Origin: Cantharellus purpuraceus
Taxonomy: Eukaryota > Basidiomycota > Agaricomycetes > Cantharellales > Hydnaceae
Direction of reading: 5' to 3'
DNA: 64,000 nucleotides
Assembly (NCBI GenBank): GCA_025174535.1
Contig: JALBUN010000001.1
Span: 1 to 64,000 of the forward strand
The notes beneath the pieces are model-generated. The model did not search any database. It saw only the letters and a list, made by a program, of their open reading frames with translations, and was not told the origin of the DNA. Below are positions 22,800-34,984 of the stretch, piece after piece. Each line of letters begins with the position of its first letter. Positions within the stretch are counted from its first letter, which is position 1. Both the position numbers and the translations under genes were made by a program.

Positions 22800-23880
22800 G
22801 TGAGCAAGATGATCACCGGCACAGCAGATTCTTGTTGCGGATCTCCAAGATACGCAGACAGTCACCAACTCGATCGCATGTTCTGTCCAGACTTATAAGA
22901 CTCACAACTTGCATCCAACATCTCAATCCTTCACACGTACGAAAACGTATTCACATCGTTGATGTTCAGGCTACAAAGGTGGATAGTATCCTCAGCTGAA
23001 GATCATGTCTAAAACCGGAAGACTCACAAGTTGCGTCTGACCTCATTCCTGGTCACGTCTACACCCCAAACGGAAAGGCGTGTTGGAGGCTGGGGGAAAC
23101 TGGAAGAGATGGGAGTGGGCTCTTGCCAGCACACCAATCTCGTCGAGTTTCCCTATGAATCATTGGTACTTGAACTGACAGAGAATGTAAATGCCTCAGT
23201 GGGCATGTCGTTTCAGAGTTGTGAGACTTACGGCTCGTACACAACACCTCTAGTCCTGCAGACATACCTCCCGACCAAATAGCCTGCAGCACGTACTCCT
23301 ATGATAATTGTTCAGGCACTGAGGCTGATTATCTCAGACCGCTATAGAATGAAAAGACTCACGACTTGCGTCCCAACATTCCTCCCAGTCACGTATCCGT
23401 GTCTCCACTCCACGAGAACAGAATGCGTGCCATCTTCATGTTTTCGCCGCCCGGAAAAGGACCGCAGAGAGTGCTCGTATCTGGAACATCCATGTTACAT
23501 GGATTGTTAGTATGCTCTATCGTGGTTCATCTCTGGAGACGTGAAACTCACTGCTCCATCTCTGATCTTCACCGGTGCCAGTGTATGGGGAACACCGTGT
23601 CGAATCGTCTCCGCCATCGCCCGCGCCATCGTCCTTATTCGCATCGTCGCCTTTGGAGCAGAAAAAATGGCTGGGCTGGTGTGTGTTGCGACCGGATGGG
23701 GTTTCTGTCGCCGATGACCATCAGAGGGTATATCTAGTAGCGCATAGCTTGACTCGGGTTAAGTGAAACGAGCGACAAGTGAAAAAGAAAAACACCCCCG
23801 AAGCACTCATACTACTTCTCATGTGATTTCGGTGGGGTGTTGCTGCAAACACGGCAGGATAGGCGTCTCTGGCCATGGGG
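22800..23880. repeat. Long inverted repeat, left arm (about 1.08 kb)
   Basis: The arm is the reverse complement of 38392-39480. Matching runs include CACCTCTAGTCCTGCAGACA, CATTTACATTCTCTGTCAGT on the other arm, AAAACCGGAAGACTCACA, and at the inner edge TAGGCGTCTCTGGCCATGGGG versus CCCCACGGCCAGAGACGCCTA. Identity by eye is about 80-90% with small indels. The sequence contains repeated GTGAGTCT- and GTAAGTCT-like donors on the minus strand, as if it derives from an intron-rich gene, but no family was recognised. Confidence 0.9.
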
Positions 23881-24374
23881 ACCGCAAGCGTCCTGGCGCT
23901 GAGGAGCCGCGACGTGAGCGTGAGGCGGCAGCCGTGGAGTTATATTCTTGCGCCGGAGGGTTTGCGGGCGGGACAGACGGTGCAGAGTCTTCGGAGTGGG
24001 GTTGGTTCCTGGGTATGTGGATACGAAGGGAAAGAGGGGGAAAGCCTCTGATGCTTCTGCGGCCGGAGCGGATGGCGGCGTGCGCACCGTTCTTTATCCC
24101 ATCTTGCCGTTTATCTGATTCCTTATGTTGTTTATTTCAGACGTGGTTTCTCAATCAACAATCATACCAGGAGATGCCGGTTCAATTCCAAGAAAAGCCT
24201 TTCTATAAAAAAACTTCAAACGCGACAATATTTATTCACGGCGACATGCCATGTCCGGCCATCACTTCATCACGTGACTCACATCCCTTTGTCCTGCGCT
24301 CCCCTTGTTCTGCCAGACCATATAAACCCCCCTCAAGAATGGCCGTGAGCTCCATTGTCAAATCTCCATTCCTC
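23881..24374. other. Downstream region of zinc-finger gene
   Basis: Contains the 3' UTR of the minus-strand gene that ends at 24375. A plus-strand frame at 23763-24488 is mostly antisense to that gene and to the inverted repeat and is not supported. Confidence 0.4.
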
Positions 24375-26283
24375 TCAGTATCCGTGCCATATCCTCCAAA
24401 CAGCCTCTTCGTATGCGCTGCCGAACTCGTCCGAGATGCTCATGACCTCCATGTTCGCATGAGCCCATCTGCTCGCTTCGCGCCTTGACATGGCAATACC
24501 CTTGTGTCTCCTCGGGTTTTCCATGTGGCGAATCAGGCTGTCTTCGCGCACGAATTCGGCTCTGGGTCTTCCTTTGTCTATGCATGTTTCCCGTGGACAA
24601 ATCCCTAGATATCTTTCCGCAGCCAATTTCCTTGCCGTGGAATTGATGATCGTTGCCTGTGACATGGCCAATGTCTTTGCTCGAATACGGAGGAGCTCCT
24701 TCATTGCGTGGCAGGTGAACCAGTGCCTTGCCGCATTCCTGCTGCTCACCGATTCCAGACTCCGCCGGCATGCCTTGCCGTCAGGATCTACATAGCTGCA
24801 TTTGCGGGCTGCGGTGAGGATAATATCTGACGGTGTGCTGAAATGCGGAGTAGGAGGCGCTGGGATTGAAGGCGGAAGGATGGAGTGTGACGGGGTTGTA
24901 GTCCATGCCGCAGTGGTGGGGCGGGATTTGGGGATCCCCGCGGATGATCCGTCCAGCTGCTCTAAAGCAACTGTACCGGCATGTGGCACAGATATGGATT
25001 GCCACGTTGTGTCACTGTCGTGACTAAAGTTGTTAATGCTGCTGGGGTCAGCTCCGTATGGTCTGTCAAACCCGATCCGTCAAATTGGCGTCCATGACTA
25101 TACAATGCACTCACTGGTTCAGAACCCCAGCGAAGATGCCTGATGTCTCGTATCCCTGGTTTACAACAGCCATCTGCCCTGCTAAATACCCGAGTGCATC
25201 ATGGTCGCTCGAAAGAAGCGGTATCTTATGATCATGATGATCATGAGGCATTGCACTTCCCGTGACGGACAGACTGGGATGCATCGGTAGTGCAGAGAGG
25301 TGACTCAAGTAATCCTCGGATAGAGACATATTACTGGCAATTCACAACGTCAGCATAGCCGAGTGTGTAAACACACGAGGGGTTGCTCACTTGTACCAAT
25401 TCTCCTCGGCGGGTTGTGATTGTGCAGGCCCTCCCTCCCAGTAGGGCTCCATGGGTATCGCGTTACTCCCTAACCCTGTATCAGAAGTAGGAATCGTCGA
25501 CGGGGAAATTGAGGGAGTAGCCAGCGGAACTTGCGGGAGGAAGGACGTAGCCATGAGCTGGCTTGGGTCTTGTGGTTGGTTTAAGCTTTCAGACCCTTCA
25601 CCAGCCGTGGCTTCGAATGGCACTCTTGCACTTGCCCATATTGTTTCCAGACATTGTTGACACTCAGGGTATGAGCATGTAGAATATAATGCCTCTTGCG
25701 ATACGTCAGATGGCTGTGGGAAAGCTGTGTACTGAAGATGAGGAGGCTGTTCATATTAGACACGGTACTAGGGTTTTGACTCACTTGAGAAGTCAAACGG
25801 TTCGAGTTGGTGCGATTGGGAGAAGGGGTAGCCATACTCATCGAAGCTGACGCAACTGCCATCTAGACCGGCCATGAAAGTTGAAGGGGCCGCGTCGGGA
25901 GGGTTGGAATACGAGGGCCACGTTGGATAATCAAAGTCCATAGAGCTGCCGTGCGATTGGGAGAAGGGGTTGTCATCGAAGCTGATATAACTGCCATCTA
26001 GACCGGCCATGGAAGTTAGAGGGGCCGCGTCGGGAGGGTTGGCATACGAGGGCCACGTTGGATAATCAAAGTTCATAGAGCCGCCGTGCGATTGGGAGAA
26101 GGGGTTGTCATCAAAGCTGACGGAACTGCCATCTAGACCGGCCATGGAAGTTGGAGGGGCCGCGTCGGGAGGGTTGGCATACGAGGGCCACGTTGAATAA
26201 TCCAAGTTCGTAGAGCTGCCAGACACGTCAAACGCGCTCCAGGGCGCGTCAAACTCTTCAAAGTTAGCAGTGAACCGAGACAT
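24375..26283 (-). CDS. Putative zinc-finger transcription factor with three 45-aa repeats
   Basis: Four exons, 26283-25785, 25724-25391, 25333-25115 and 25041-24375, total 1719 nt in phase and encode 572 aa. The N-terminus MSRFTANFEEFDAPW leads into three tandem 45-residue repeats. Each contains DYPTWPSYANPPDAAP or a close variant, then SMAGLDGS, then SFDDNPFSQSHG. They are acidic and aromatic, like activation regions. The middle is Ser/Pro-rich and has a His/Asp cluster (HDHHDH). The C-terminal third has CSYVDPDGKACRRSL followed by RHWFTCH, then CPRETC followed 17 residues later by HMENPRRH. These look like two C2H2-like zinc-binding units with irregular spacing. It has no matched paralogue in the window. 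It lies just inside the left inverted-repeat arm. A DNA-binding role is inference from motif layout. Confidence 0.8.
25861..26270 (-). repeat. In-frame tandem repeat, 3 units of 135 bp
   Basis: The landmark ATCTAGACCGGCCATG occurs at 25861, 25996 and 26131, exactly 135 nt apart, so the unit is 45 codons and preserves frame. Units differ by a few substitutions. The repeats lie wholly in exon 1 of the zinc-finger gene. Confidence 0.95.
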
Positions 26284-26370
26284 GAGAAAACCACTGAGTG
26301 TTGGGAATAGCTCAGACAAGAAGAGCTGAAGGGGAGAAATCACTTGGTGAAAGTCAGCCAAATTCCCTCT

Positions 26371-26380
26371 CCTTATATAA
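26371..26380 (-). promoter_or_regulatory. TATA-box-like element of zinc-finger gene
   Basis: TTATATAAGG on the minus strand lies about 90 nt upstream of the start codon at 26283, a normal core-promoter distance. Confidence 0.45.
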
Positions 26381-26389
26381 CCCCTTGGC

Positions 26390-29300
26390 TTTAGGTGCCA
26401 CGAGGTGCCACACCATGACGAATACAAAGCCTGGGTGCCCCCCCGAAATAGGGAAAGTGACTTTGACCCCCTTCTGATGTCGGAACCAGGCTGTTAGCTC
26501 GTAACGATAGCGATGGTTCTTTCGTGAGTACATTCAATGCTTTGAGCCACTCTTCATGAACAAACGGTGCATTCTTTTTTTTTTGTTCCTGTGGGAATTC
26601 ACAATCCACTTCGCGAATTTGCATGGAGCGTTCCTGAGCTAGCAAACTCGTGCCGGTATTCTTTCCCTATGAAATGGCCGCTCAATATTGATAGTTGAGG
26701 TTTCTTTGGTTCTTTTAGTTGTGGTTTGAATATTCCGCGATTGAATGGTTCTTATGCAGTCTAGTGTGAATATCACGATCACACTGACCCCTAGTCTCTA
26801 TTAGAGCATGGCTGAGAGTAGAGCAACCCGTTTTTAGTTAGCGTTGAGATCTATGTAAAGAACAATGTGGACTCATTCGACTCCGATAGACTCATGCACT
26901 TATGGGGTATAGGCCTCGCAAACCAACAGCCCGCCTAGACCCTGGGTGATGTCCTGTTTGGCCACACTGACGTTCATGCTGCAGACGCAACGACCCACCA
27001 CCGCGCTTGTCCTGTTTCGGAACTGGTGGTCAACAGTAACACGGTTCAGGCAGCGACGAGATTGACTATTGTACTATGGAATACGTAGTGAGGGGATACG
27101 ATGCGAATGGGCTGTGTTAGTAGGATCATTTATTTCACTACCAATATTATGTAGCTCCAAAGCCCGTCCGCTGGTCGATTACCGGCGGCTATCCTCGTAC
27201 CTTCCCCTGAAGGCGCGCCCCACTTCAGTTTCCGTCAACTAGCTTGAATATTGGTAAGAAAGATAGCAACAAGGTAGCCATGATATCTGCAACGATATGC
27301 GTGACCGCTGAGTGTAGTAAGCTATCTGTTAGTCAGAGCGAAATACATGACAAACAGAGCTCTTTCACTGTTTACTGTGTTGAAGGGGAACTGATGTTTG
27401 AGCTAGTGCCATTCTTTTGCTATAAGTCGATGACCCAAGGCTAGCTCTTCTTCATGTGGGTACTTCTATTCGGCTTGGGCAACAAGGAGCGACATCGTTT
27501 GGTGGTAACAAGGTCCAGACGACGGAACAAGGCAGTAAGATATAGGTTGGATGATGAACGTAGCGTGTGATAAGACCAGAATTCTACAGACTGCCAGAGA
27601 GGATGTTGAGGATTAAGAAAGACTTGTCACTTGATTATGTTATCGTACCAGTAACATTATGTAACTACAAGGTTCATCCGCGTAGTGACAAACACTTGGG
27701 CGGTGGCTACGCTCATCCTTTAAAACAGAAAATAAATTCCGTTTCAGTCTCTCAGGTGGACCCACTTCGCTACTCTGGTGCGTAATAATATCAAACTGCC
27801 CCCCAGAACATTTCACATCCCACTTGAAGGGGTACGATCGACTGTGTTCCAAGAGGAATTGCTTGATATCCAGAATAATTATGTCACAAGAATTCCATGT
27901 CCGTCTGCTTGTTAACCCTACCCGTGTGTTTTGCTTTGTCAATCATTCTGATTACATCCACTTAGACATTCCCTGTGCCTGCTTCGTTGCTCAATAATTA
28001 TTATTTTTTGTTTGTTTATTTTCTCACTTGTGTCGGATCACTCTCCGCGTCGTGTTAATAGTCAAATAGTTTCTTCTCAACCCCCCCCTTTCCCCCTCCA
28101 TCCCTTTCTTCCCTCGCTGCTTTCCTTTTCATGCATGTGTGTGTGTATGCGCATCATGTCTGTGTCATTCATGGCGTGGTCGTTGTGGTCGTTGGGGTGT
28201 TTTTACGGCGCTCGGGGTGTTTTTTTTTCGTGTCTCGTACATCAGTACAACTGTATAGGGTGGTCCGCTTAGCGTGAGGCCTTGAAGCGGTTTTGTTTTG
28301 TTTTTTGAATAGAGGTTGGTCTGAGTCGAGGGGACGCGTATGATATGCCGGTGATTCAGACAATGTACCTGGGTGTGCTTGTTTAGCATGTTGCGATCTT
28401 CCTGCTTGCACATTGGTTGACCAACCCACGATCGAGTGACAACATATCAAGACTATTTCATCTCCGTATAGGGTGAGCACATTCACATTCGAATTCAATC
28501 CATCCACTAACGAGATGGGGTTCTTATTGTGAAAGGGTTCTAGATGACCAACAGCCGTTGGCAGGCCGGGGAGCCAAGGCAACCGTGACCATGTATTGGT
28601 CACGATGTAGTTTGACTCTCGTCATGTGTGCTGGAGAATTGGAGGATGGTCGTGTTCCGAAACTCAGAGATGCTGTTATCCGTGTTAGTGATCCGGTCGT
28701 CCAGCCGAAAGGCAATCCGCCAAGATGAAGATAGACTGAGTGGTGTGAGAGATTGAAAGTGATATATAGCGTTTAAGAGAGGATTAAAGATTCGCTGTTA
28801 GTGAGAAGGGTGAGCTTCAAAGTCGACACCAGTATCCACTGATCGATTCATCTTGCATGTCATTGTCCTAGATGTCCCCCTACGGACTTCTCATGATGGG
28901 CTTCTCATGGGGGTCATAGACCGGTTCGCACTCTCAGTTGAAGAATATTCAGTCAAATGTCTGCTAGGATCGTGCACTCACAATCTACCGCTCACCAATC
29001 TACTTACAGCCATGCCGTTTACAGATATTACTCCCTATGATTATGTGTCTTCAATATATACCGCAACCTACAATCCAAATCAGTTGGATGTATCTCTCCC
29101 CCCATGATCGTCAACCTTGAAAACCGGGATGCTCGTGTGGTGCAACACAACCAAAGGTTTCGCTCCGATTCTATATCAAAGTGTCCCAAGCCGTCTTCGT
29201 CTGTGTTGCACTGAATGGTCTGGATTGAGTGAGCCGACGATAGATTGCCCAGCTGCTGTTGACAACTGGACACCTACCCAGTAGCATGTCTCACCCCCTC

Positions 29301-30130
29301 TCTGAAGCTCTATGACAGCCATGCTATCATTCAAGCGCACCAGTTCTTCTCTCGCCAGACTGCAACAGAGCTCTTGCGATGCGTCTACTGGGAGTTGGAT
29401 GCTAAGAAAACAGGTGCACGACGCTTGTTTGACCACGCGCGCTTGATGGACTTCTCCATGATTGGAGCTCTACTGTAAGCTCCGCCTCGGATACTATGCC
29501 CTCGATCTGCCCTGGCCTGGAAACACTTAATCCCATCCCCCCCTCTCCATTTCTACCAGGCCTTCTATGCCCAGGCACTGGGCATGTCAAATTTCCGCAG
29601 ATCAGCGATTGCCCATAACCGGGTGCCTCTAGTGGTCCGGGGCGCACTGGCACTGGCGCAGCTACTGTTGATCAACCTTTGGGGACCAGCTTTGGTGGAA
29701 AGAAGTTGGTGTAACGATAGCATGCTCTGGGACACTGCAACAGGTATGTTGATCTCAATGATGCTGATGTAGTGCTCCGCATGTGTGCTCTTCTTACCCA
29801 TGCACACAGAGGAGACGAATGAAGTGGCCAGATACTCTAATACAGTATAGTACTCTACTATATAATGATTGTTTCAGTCATTTGGCTTTTGTTAGCATGC
29901 TTTTGGGCCTCAAAAACGAGTTTCTCTATACTTGCAGCCTTGCAACATTTGTTGGACTCTGAGACTTGCTGGTCTACGAGTTGAGGATGTGAGTCTTGAA
30001 TCCCGCTTGCTCCGAAACAGCGATCCCACACAATGCCCATGACAAACTTGATCTTGGAGTATTCGGAATTTCTGGTCTTAGAGAGTGAATAGGAGGTTTG
30101 GAACACGCTTACCTTGTGTTGGAACTTCAC
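26390..30130. other. Gene-poor stretch with decayed frames
   Basis: No complete gene is supported. Weakly similar blocks at 27080-27200 and 27560-27720 share CACTACCAATATTATGTAGCT-like text (ACCAGTAACATTATGTAACT in the second), hinting at an old duplication. A plus-strand frame at 28853-29107 and short frames at 29240-29770 look partly coding (RLGYYALDLPWPGN) but are interrupted. The 28.0-28.3 kb part is T/G-rich. Confidence 0.35.
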
Positions 30131-31679
30131 GGTTGGTCATTAGCTATCCATCTCATGAAATACTGATCTTGCTAGTGTCTTCAAGCGTGCACGCGATGAG
30201 TGCAGCTGAGCTTGTTGCTTCAGATTCTGTCATTGAACAACAACCGTGTTTATTGTCCCTATGATGATGCAGTAACGATTTTGCTGACTGGCCTAGCTGG
30301 CCTTCACCTTGGGTCGGCAATCAATCAACCTTGATCCCATGAGCCATTTCTATGGAACATGCGTTATTGGGTATTGTGCTTCAAGCCTTGTTAGTCTTCA
30401 AGCATAAAAGGTCACTCAAAACTTCATGTTGGCTGTGAAGCTGAGATCCCACACAGTGTCTGTCGAGCTCGTAATAAATATACATTGAAAGCTTGAGGCT
30501 TGCACATTTTGAACTTGAATCTTCACGTCTGATCGTTAAATTCGACGCTCTGACAATCATGCAAACTTGATATTAGAGTCAAGCTGTCTGCTGGATCAAC
30601 AGTTTGAGGTTGCTCTTGGATTTGGCCATGGATAACACTGAATTGATCGCATTGATAAAATAACGGTGTGTCTCATAGTGGATTCAGTAGTTGCTGTCAC
30701 TATACTACATCCTGCCCCGTTTGAGGTTTTGGTCACATTATGACGCGTGATTGGTTAAGGGTGATTGGTTGAAGGCCATATCGCAAGCCTCTCTTTGAGG
30801 CTCAATTATTTTCTTGATGCCACCCACACGATACGTGCATGTTGACCCTTCATTCGACCGGCACACAGAAGCACCGAGGAACCCTGGATGTTCGCCAAAC
30901 GCAGACCCATGAAATTAACCCAATATGCTCCTTCACTGTCCATCACTAAACGAAGGTCAGAGTGACATCGGCGTCAGATGAGGGAGGACTAACTTATATA
31001 AGCAAGAGCACGCTGCGAAGATTGACAAGAAACTGTCCTGAAGCTGACTGATTATTCATGAGCTTATTAGCTCATGGGCTGATAACATCTAGTTGATGCA
31101 GTGTGATATGACAGTGGGGGTTATACTATTGACCAAACTCACATTATAGGCTTCTGATTTAGCCAATGAAGTAATCAGGAGCAACGTTGCTGTACAGTTG
31201 GGTAGGGTTCGTACCAATGGCCTTCCAAACACCAATAACATAAAAATGTTCCTCATGACAATGGATGAGGATAATGAAGTGGATGACTCTTTTATTTAGT
31301 TGATTTCAAGGAAGATCTCATAGACGGTCGGTTACTGTAATCCCTGAATGGCACAGAGTTTGATGGGTCTATTGGTGAAGTCATCCAACGCTCTAAAATC
31401 AATCCGTTAGGCAGTAAGAAGCCATAACAAAAAACATGCCATCATTACCCACCCACCCCCTGTGACTTGTATGGTTCAAAGAAGATGAGGTGAGAACAGG
31501 CCCACCAGTGCCTATTCTGACTCGTTTTAACACATTCCCCCATGCCGATGATGCCAGGGACATCACTTTTGGGGCTTTCCAGTAATTAAGGGTAAACCAC
31601 AATAGTGAGAGATCACCTTCACGAAATTTCTTCGTAATGACCTATTTCTAACCCTCAAATCTTCTCTAGGCACACAAGG
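30131..31679. other. AT-rich gene-free region
   Basis: No frame over 60 codons of note and no repeat shared with the rest of the window. Only a small hairpin (CATGAGC..GCTCATG near 31057) was seen. Confidence 0.4.
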
Positions 31680-31684
31680 TGTTG

Positions 31685-32201
31685 TGTTACGCACTAGGTC
31701 CGATTGGGGGTCGGAGATTGGGTCGGAGGTTTTGTCAGAGTTGGAGCACATTGTGGGGGTTAGAACAGACTTGGCTTCAGCTTATGTGCTGCACCCTCAC
31801 TAATACCAGTGTCCGAGATTTCAGAGACAGAGTACAACTTAGAGAGTTAGGATCAGACTTGGGAACTAGGCATGATTCAATATTTGAACTGGGGAATGAG
31901 GTCCCCAGTCAGGCAGCTTAAATACATATTTTGAAATCTAATAATAATTACTCCGGTGATGGGTCTCCAAGGCCAACGGCCTTACATGAGTATGTCTGAG
32001 TCCGATGGGGACAGATGTCTGGGTTCCTATGGTGATGCTGATGCATCAATTGGAACCGGAGACGGATGGGTGGAATCGGCGGTGACAATCGGACAGGTAG
32101 ATGGAGACATGGCGGTTTCCAAATAGAGTATAGATTTCATACGCGCAGGGATCTGAGTGGATCAGACGGGCATCTGGACGTTAATGAATATAGTCATAAC
32201 A
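31685..32201 (+). mobile_element. Solo LTR 1 (517 bp), TSD TGTTG
   Basis: The element starts TGTTACGCAC and ends AGTCATAACA, giving TG..CA ends with the inverted termini TGTTA/TAACA. It is flanked by a perfect 5-bp duplication TGTTG (31680-31684 and 32202-32206). Internal features shared by all three copies are GGGGGTCGGAGATTGG near the start, GCTGCACCCTCACTAATACC, a TTAAATACAT box and AATAATAATTACTCC. No retrotransposon coding region is adjacent, so this is a solo LTR left by recombination. TG..CA ends and a 5-bp duplication fit a Ty1/copia- or Ty3/gypsy-type element. Confidence 0.92.
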
Positions 32202-32206
32202 TGTTG

Positions 32207-33406
32207 TCAGTACACCACAACCTCTGCCAGGGCCTAGGAAAAATTCCCCAAGCCATGTTTCTGCAACTAAAGAATGTGAATAGCTCCAAAGGGAATCTAA
32301 GCAATATCTCTATACACATCCCACATCTATCTAGCTGCTGCTTTTATGCATCGGAGTCTTGTTTGCAACCCCTGGCTCCCTTGGATCCAGACTTAGTACG
32401 TGCAAAGACCAGTACACTTCACGTCTACTCCAAGGTTTCAGTAACCATGATGAATGCATCTGGATGGCCTAGCAGTATGTACATACCCCAGCAGCATCTT
32501 TACAGCACGTGAGTTCATGAAAGGCGAAAGGAAATGATGATCTTATATCAAAACAAAGTGATACAGCCTGAAACACTGTTGAGTTGCCCAAGAATTAACT
32601 ACTGGCTGCCTGAACTCCATGGTGCCTGTCAGTGTGGAGCTTGGGGCTGAACCTTGTCTGATGATTATCTTGCTCAATGTTCAAAATACTAACCTGCTTA
32701 TAATCTACTTTACTTCTCCACTTGATTATCCATGTCCGTCTGCGTCCCCTTGTTGAGCTTGGAGGTATGCCCAACCAAGGTTTTGGGGCAGGTGGCCATC
32801 GCTCTTGTTGAGGAAAATCTACTTGGTCCACCCACTGACTTAGCCCAATTGCTGCGGATGTCAACATCAATATACCCAAAAATATCCCTAAATAACAACC
32901 CATCGCTTTACTTGAGCATAATCTCAACAAAATTTGACGCTCGATCAGTGACACGCAGACTTGGCAGGCACAGGAATGTCGGTGATAAAGCTGGTGAGCT
33001 AGTCAAATGATTCATGACCTTGAAATGGTTCAAATTCATCCCATGTCGTGAATTTTCTACAACCCCAACGGCTTGTGAGGATCTCTGGGTGGCATATTTG
33101 ATGTTCATAGAGCACAATCAAAACAACTATGGGCAGCTTGTCCACTACACAGGCATCAACCAGTTTGCAACTGAGTACATCAAATCTGAGGGACCCTTCC
33201 ATGATAGAACGGTATTGGACAATGGTTGGAAGGTGAACAATGAGGTTAATGTGCTTGTTGCCTGGCTCTTCTGGTTCATGGACAAAGGTATCTTTCAATA
33301 TTCATCCTGATTCGTGAAACTCATGGATATTTTCAGAGCGCATAGCAAGTGAGACTGTAGAAGACTGGCAAAATGTGCTGAATGCCTTTACTTATGTGTT
33401 TATAGG
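32207..33406. other. Fragmentary sequence between solo LTRs 1 and 2
   Basis: A plus-strand stretch at 33014-33290 reads like old coding sequence (CEDLWVAYLMFIEHNQ, TVLDNGWKVNNEVNVLVAW) but lacks a recognisable domain and is isolated by stops. No retroelement polyprotein motif was seen, so this is not the internal region of an LTR element. Confidence 0.4.
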
Positions 33407-33411
33407 GTCAT

Positions 33412-33938
33412 TGTTACACACTAGGTCCAATTGGGGGTCAGAGATTGGATTGGAGGTTTGGTTGGAGTTGGAGAAGGAGTTGGTTACATCGTGGGGGTTG
33501 GACCGGACTTGGCTTCAGCTTATGTGCTGCACCCTCACTAATACCAGTGTCCAAGATTTCGGAGATGGAGTACGACTTTGAGAGTTAGGATCGGACTTAG
33601 GAACTAGGTGTGATTCAATATTTGAACTGGGGAATGAAGTCCCCAGTCAGGCAACTTAAATACATATTTGAAATCTAATAATAATTACTCCGGTGATGGG
33701 TCTCCAAGGCCGACAGCCTTACATGAGTATGTCCGAGTCCGATGGGGACGGATGTCCAGGTTCCTATGGTGATGCTGATGCATAAATCGGAACCGGAGAC
33801 GGATGGGCAGAATCGGCGGTGACAATCGGACAGGTAGATGGAGACGTGGTGGTTTCCAAATGGAGTATAGATTTCATGTGCGCAGGGATCTGAGTGGATT
33901 GGATGGGGATCTGGGTGTTAATGAATATAGTCATAACA
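33412..33938 (+). mobile_element. Solo LTR 2 (527 bp), TSD GTCAT
   Basis: Same family and orientation as LTR 1, with TGTTACACAC at the start and AGTCATAACA at the end. The flanking duplication is GTCAT (33407-33411 and 33939-33943). It differs from the others by substitutions, many of them C-to-T or G-to-A (for example GGTTGGAGTTGG for GGTCGGAGT), as expected from methylated-cytosine decay or RIP-like mutation. Confidence 0.92.
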
Positions 33939-33943
33939 GTCAT

Positions 33944-34984
33944 TCAAGGTGATTCAATTTGCATAGTTGAGACCTTGTTGCTAAAAATCCTCCCAGTACG
34001 GCTCGATACATGCCCCAATAACTTCATTCTCCATCCCACCACCCAAGCCTCTACTTTTGCCACCATCCTAGCCTCCATATGCACTCGCTGTGCCACCATT
34101 TTCTCATCCAACATGTTTAATGAATCATTTGGGCATAAGCCTACCCATCACCCATCCACTTCTCACACCAGCTGCATTCCTCTTGAGGCTGCCAAAGCTG
34201 CCGCATCAATTCCCTCTCCAGAGGATTATAATAGTCCAAACCAAAAAATTCTTCTGACGACCAAGTTCATAGAGTAGGGGCCAGGTCATGGGGATGATTT
34301 TGACCACAACTGGCATCCCCTGACAACTTGCTACAGCCTGTGGACCCAGCAGATGATCAGGCAGCATGTTTTTACTCCTGGCATGCTGGCAGGCCCTTGG
34401 GTTGGTCACCTATTTGTGTGTTAGTTTGTCTCAAATTTGTGATTATTGCCTTGACCAATGATTATTTCAAGGAAATACCTCAGGCACAGTTGATACTATC
34501 TTGGCCTCATGCCCCTGGATAACTGCTGAGAATCTTGAATGCATGTATACTCCTGGCCGATGCAGTTTCATGTTTGGTGAGCATTGACGCACTGTACTTA
34601 ATTGAGCATCATCGCATACTTGACACAGTGAATATCATCAACACAACTCGAGTCATACAATTGGCTTCAATGATATCAGTCAAGACTTGGAAGGCAAAGG
34701 TATATTCAGAGCATGGCTGCCTGAAGGTGTACTCATGACCAAAACACCTGTATGCGCTTTCTGCTGTTTGACCATTTGCCACTCATGACTGGGACAGTGC
34801 CATCTGCACTTCAACCCCAAAATTTCTGACAACAATGTATGAGCAACAACCTACAAAATCCATGACCCTTCTAAATTGGTGAAACGTGCACTTGATCAGA
34901 ATTCGAACATACTGGACCGTTTGGCCAAGGAGTATATGACATCATCCTAATGGCTAGGGTGTGTGAAATAACATCCCCCAACAA
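33944..34984. other. Decayed gene fragments
   Basis: Plus-strand frames near 33990-34275 (ASICTRCATIFSSNMFNESF) and 34535-34738 (LYLIEHHRILDTVNIINT) are separated by stops. They may be upstream exons of the relic at 34985-35300, but I cannot prove it. Confidence 0.35.

Noticed and set aside
23763..24488. 241-codon plus-strand frame
   Set aside because: It covers the inner edge of the inverted repeat and the antisense of the zinc-finger gene; no domain, and a low-complexity Arg/Glu-rich start.
31685..33938. One complete LTR retrotransposon with LTRs 1 and 2 as its ends
   Set aside because: Each LTR has its own different 5-bp target duplication, and no gag or pol motif lies between them.
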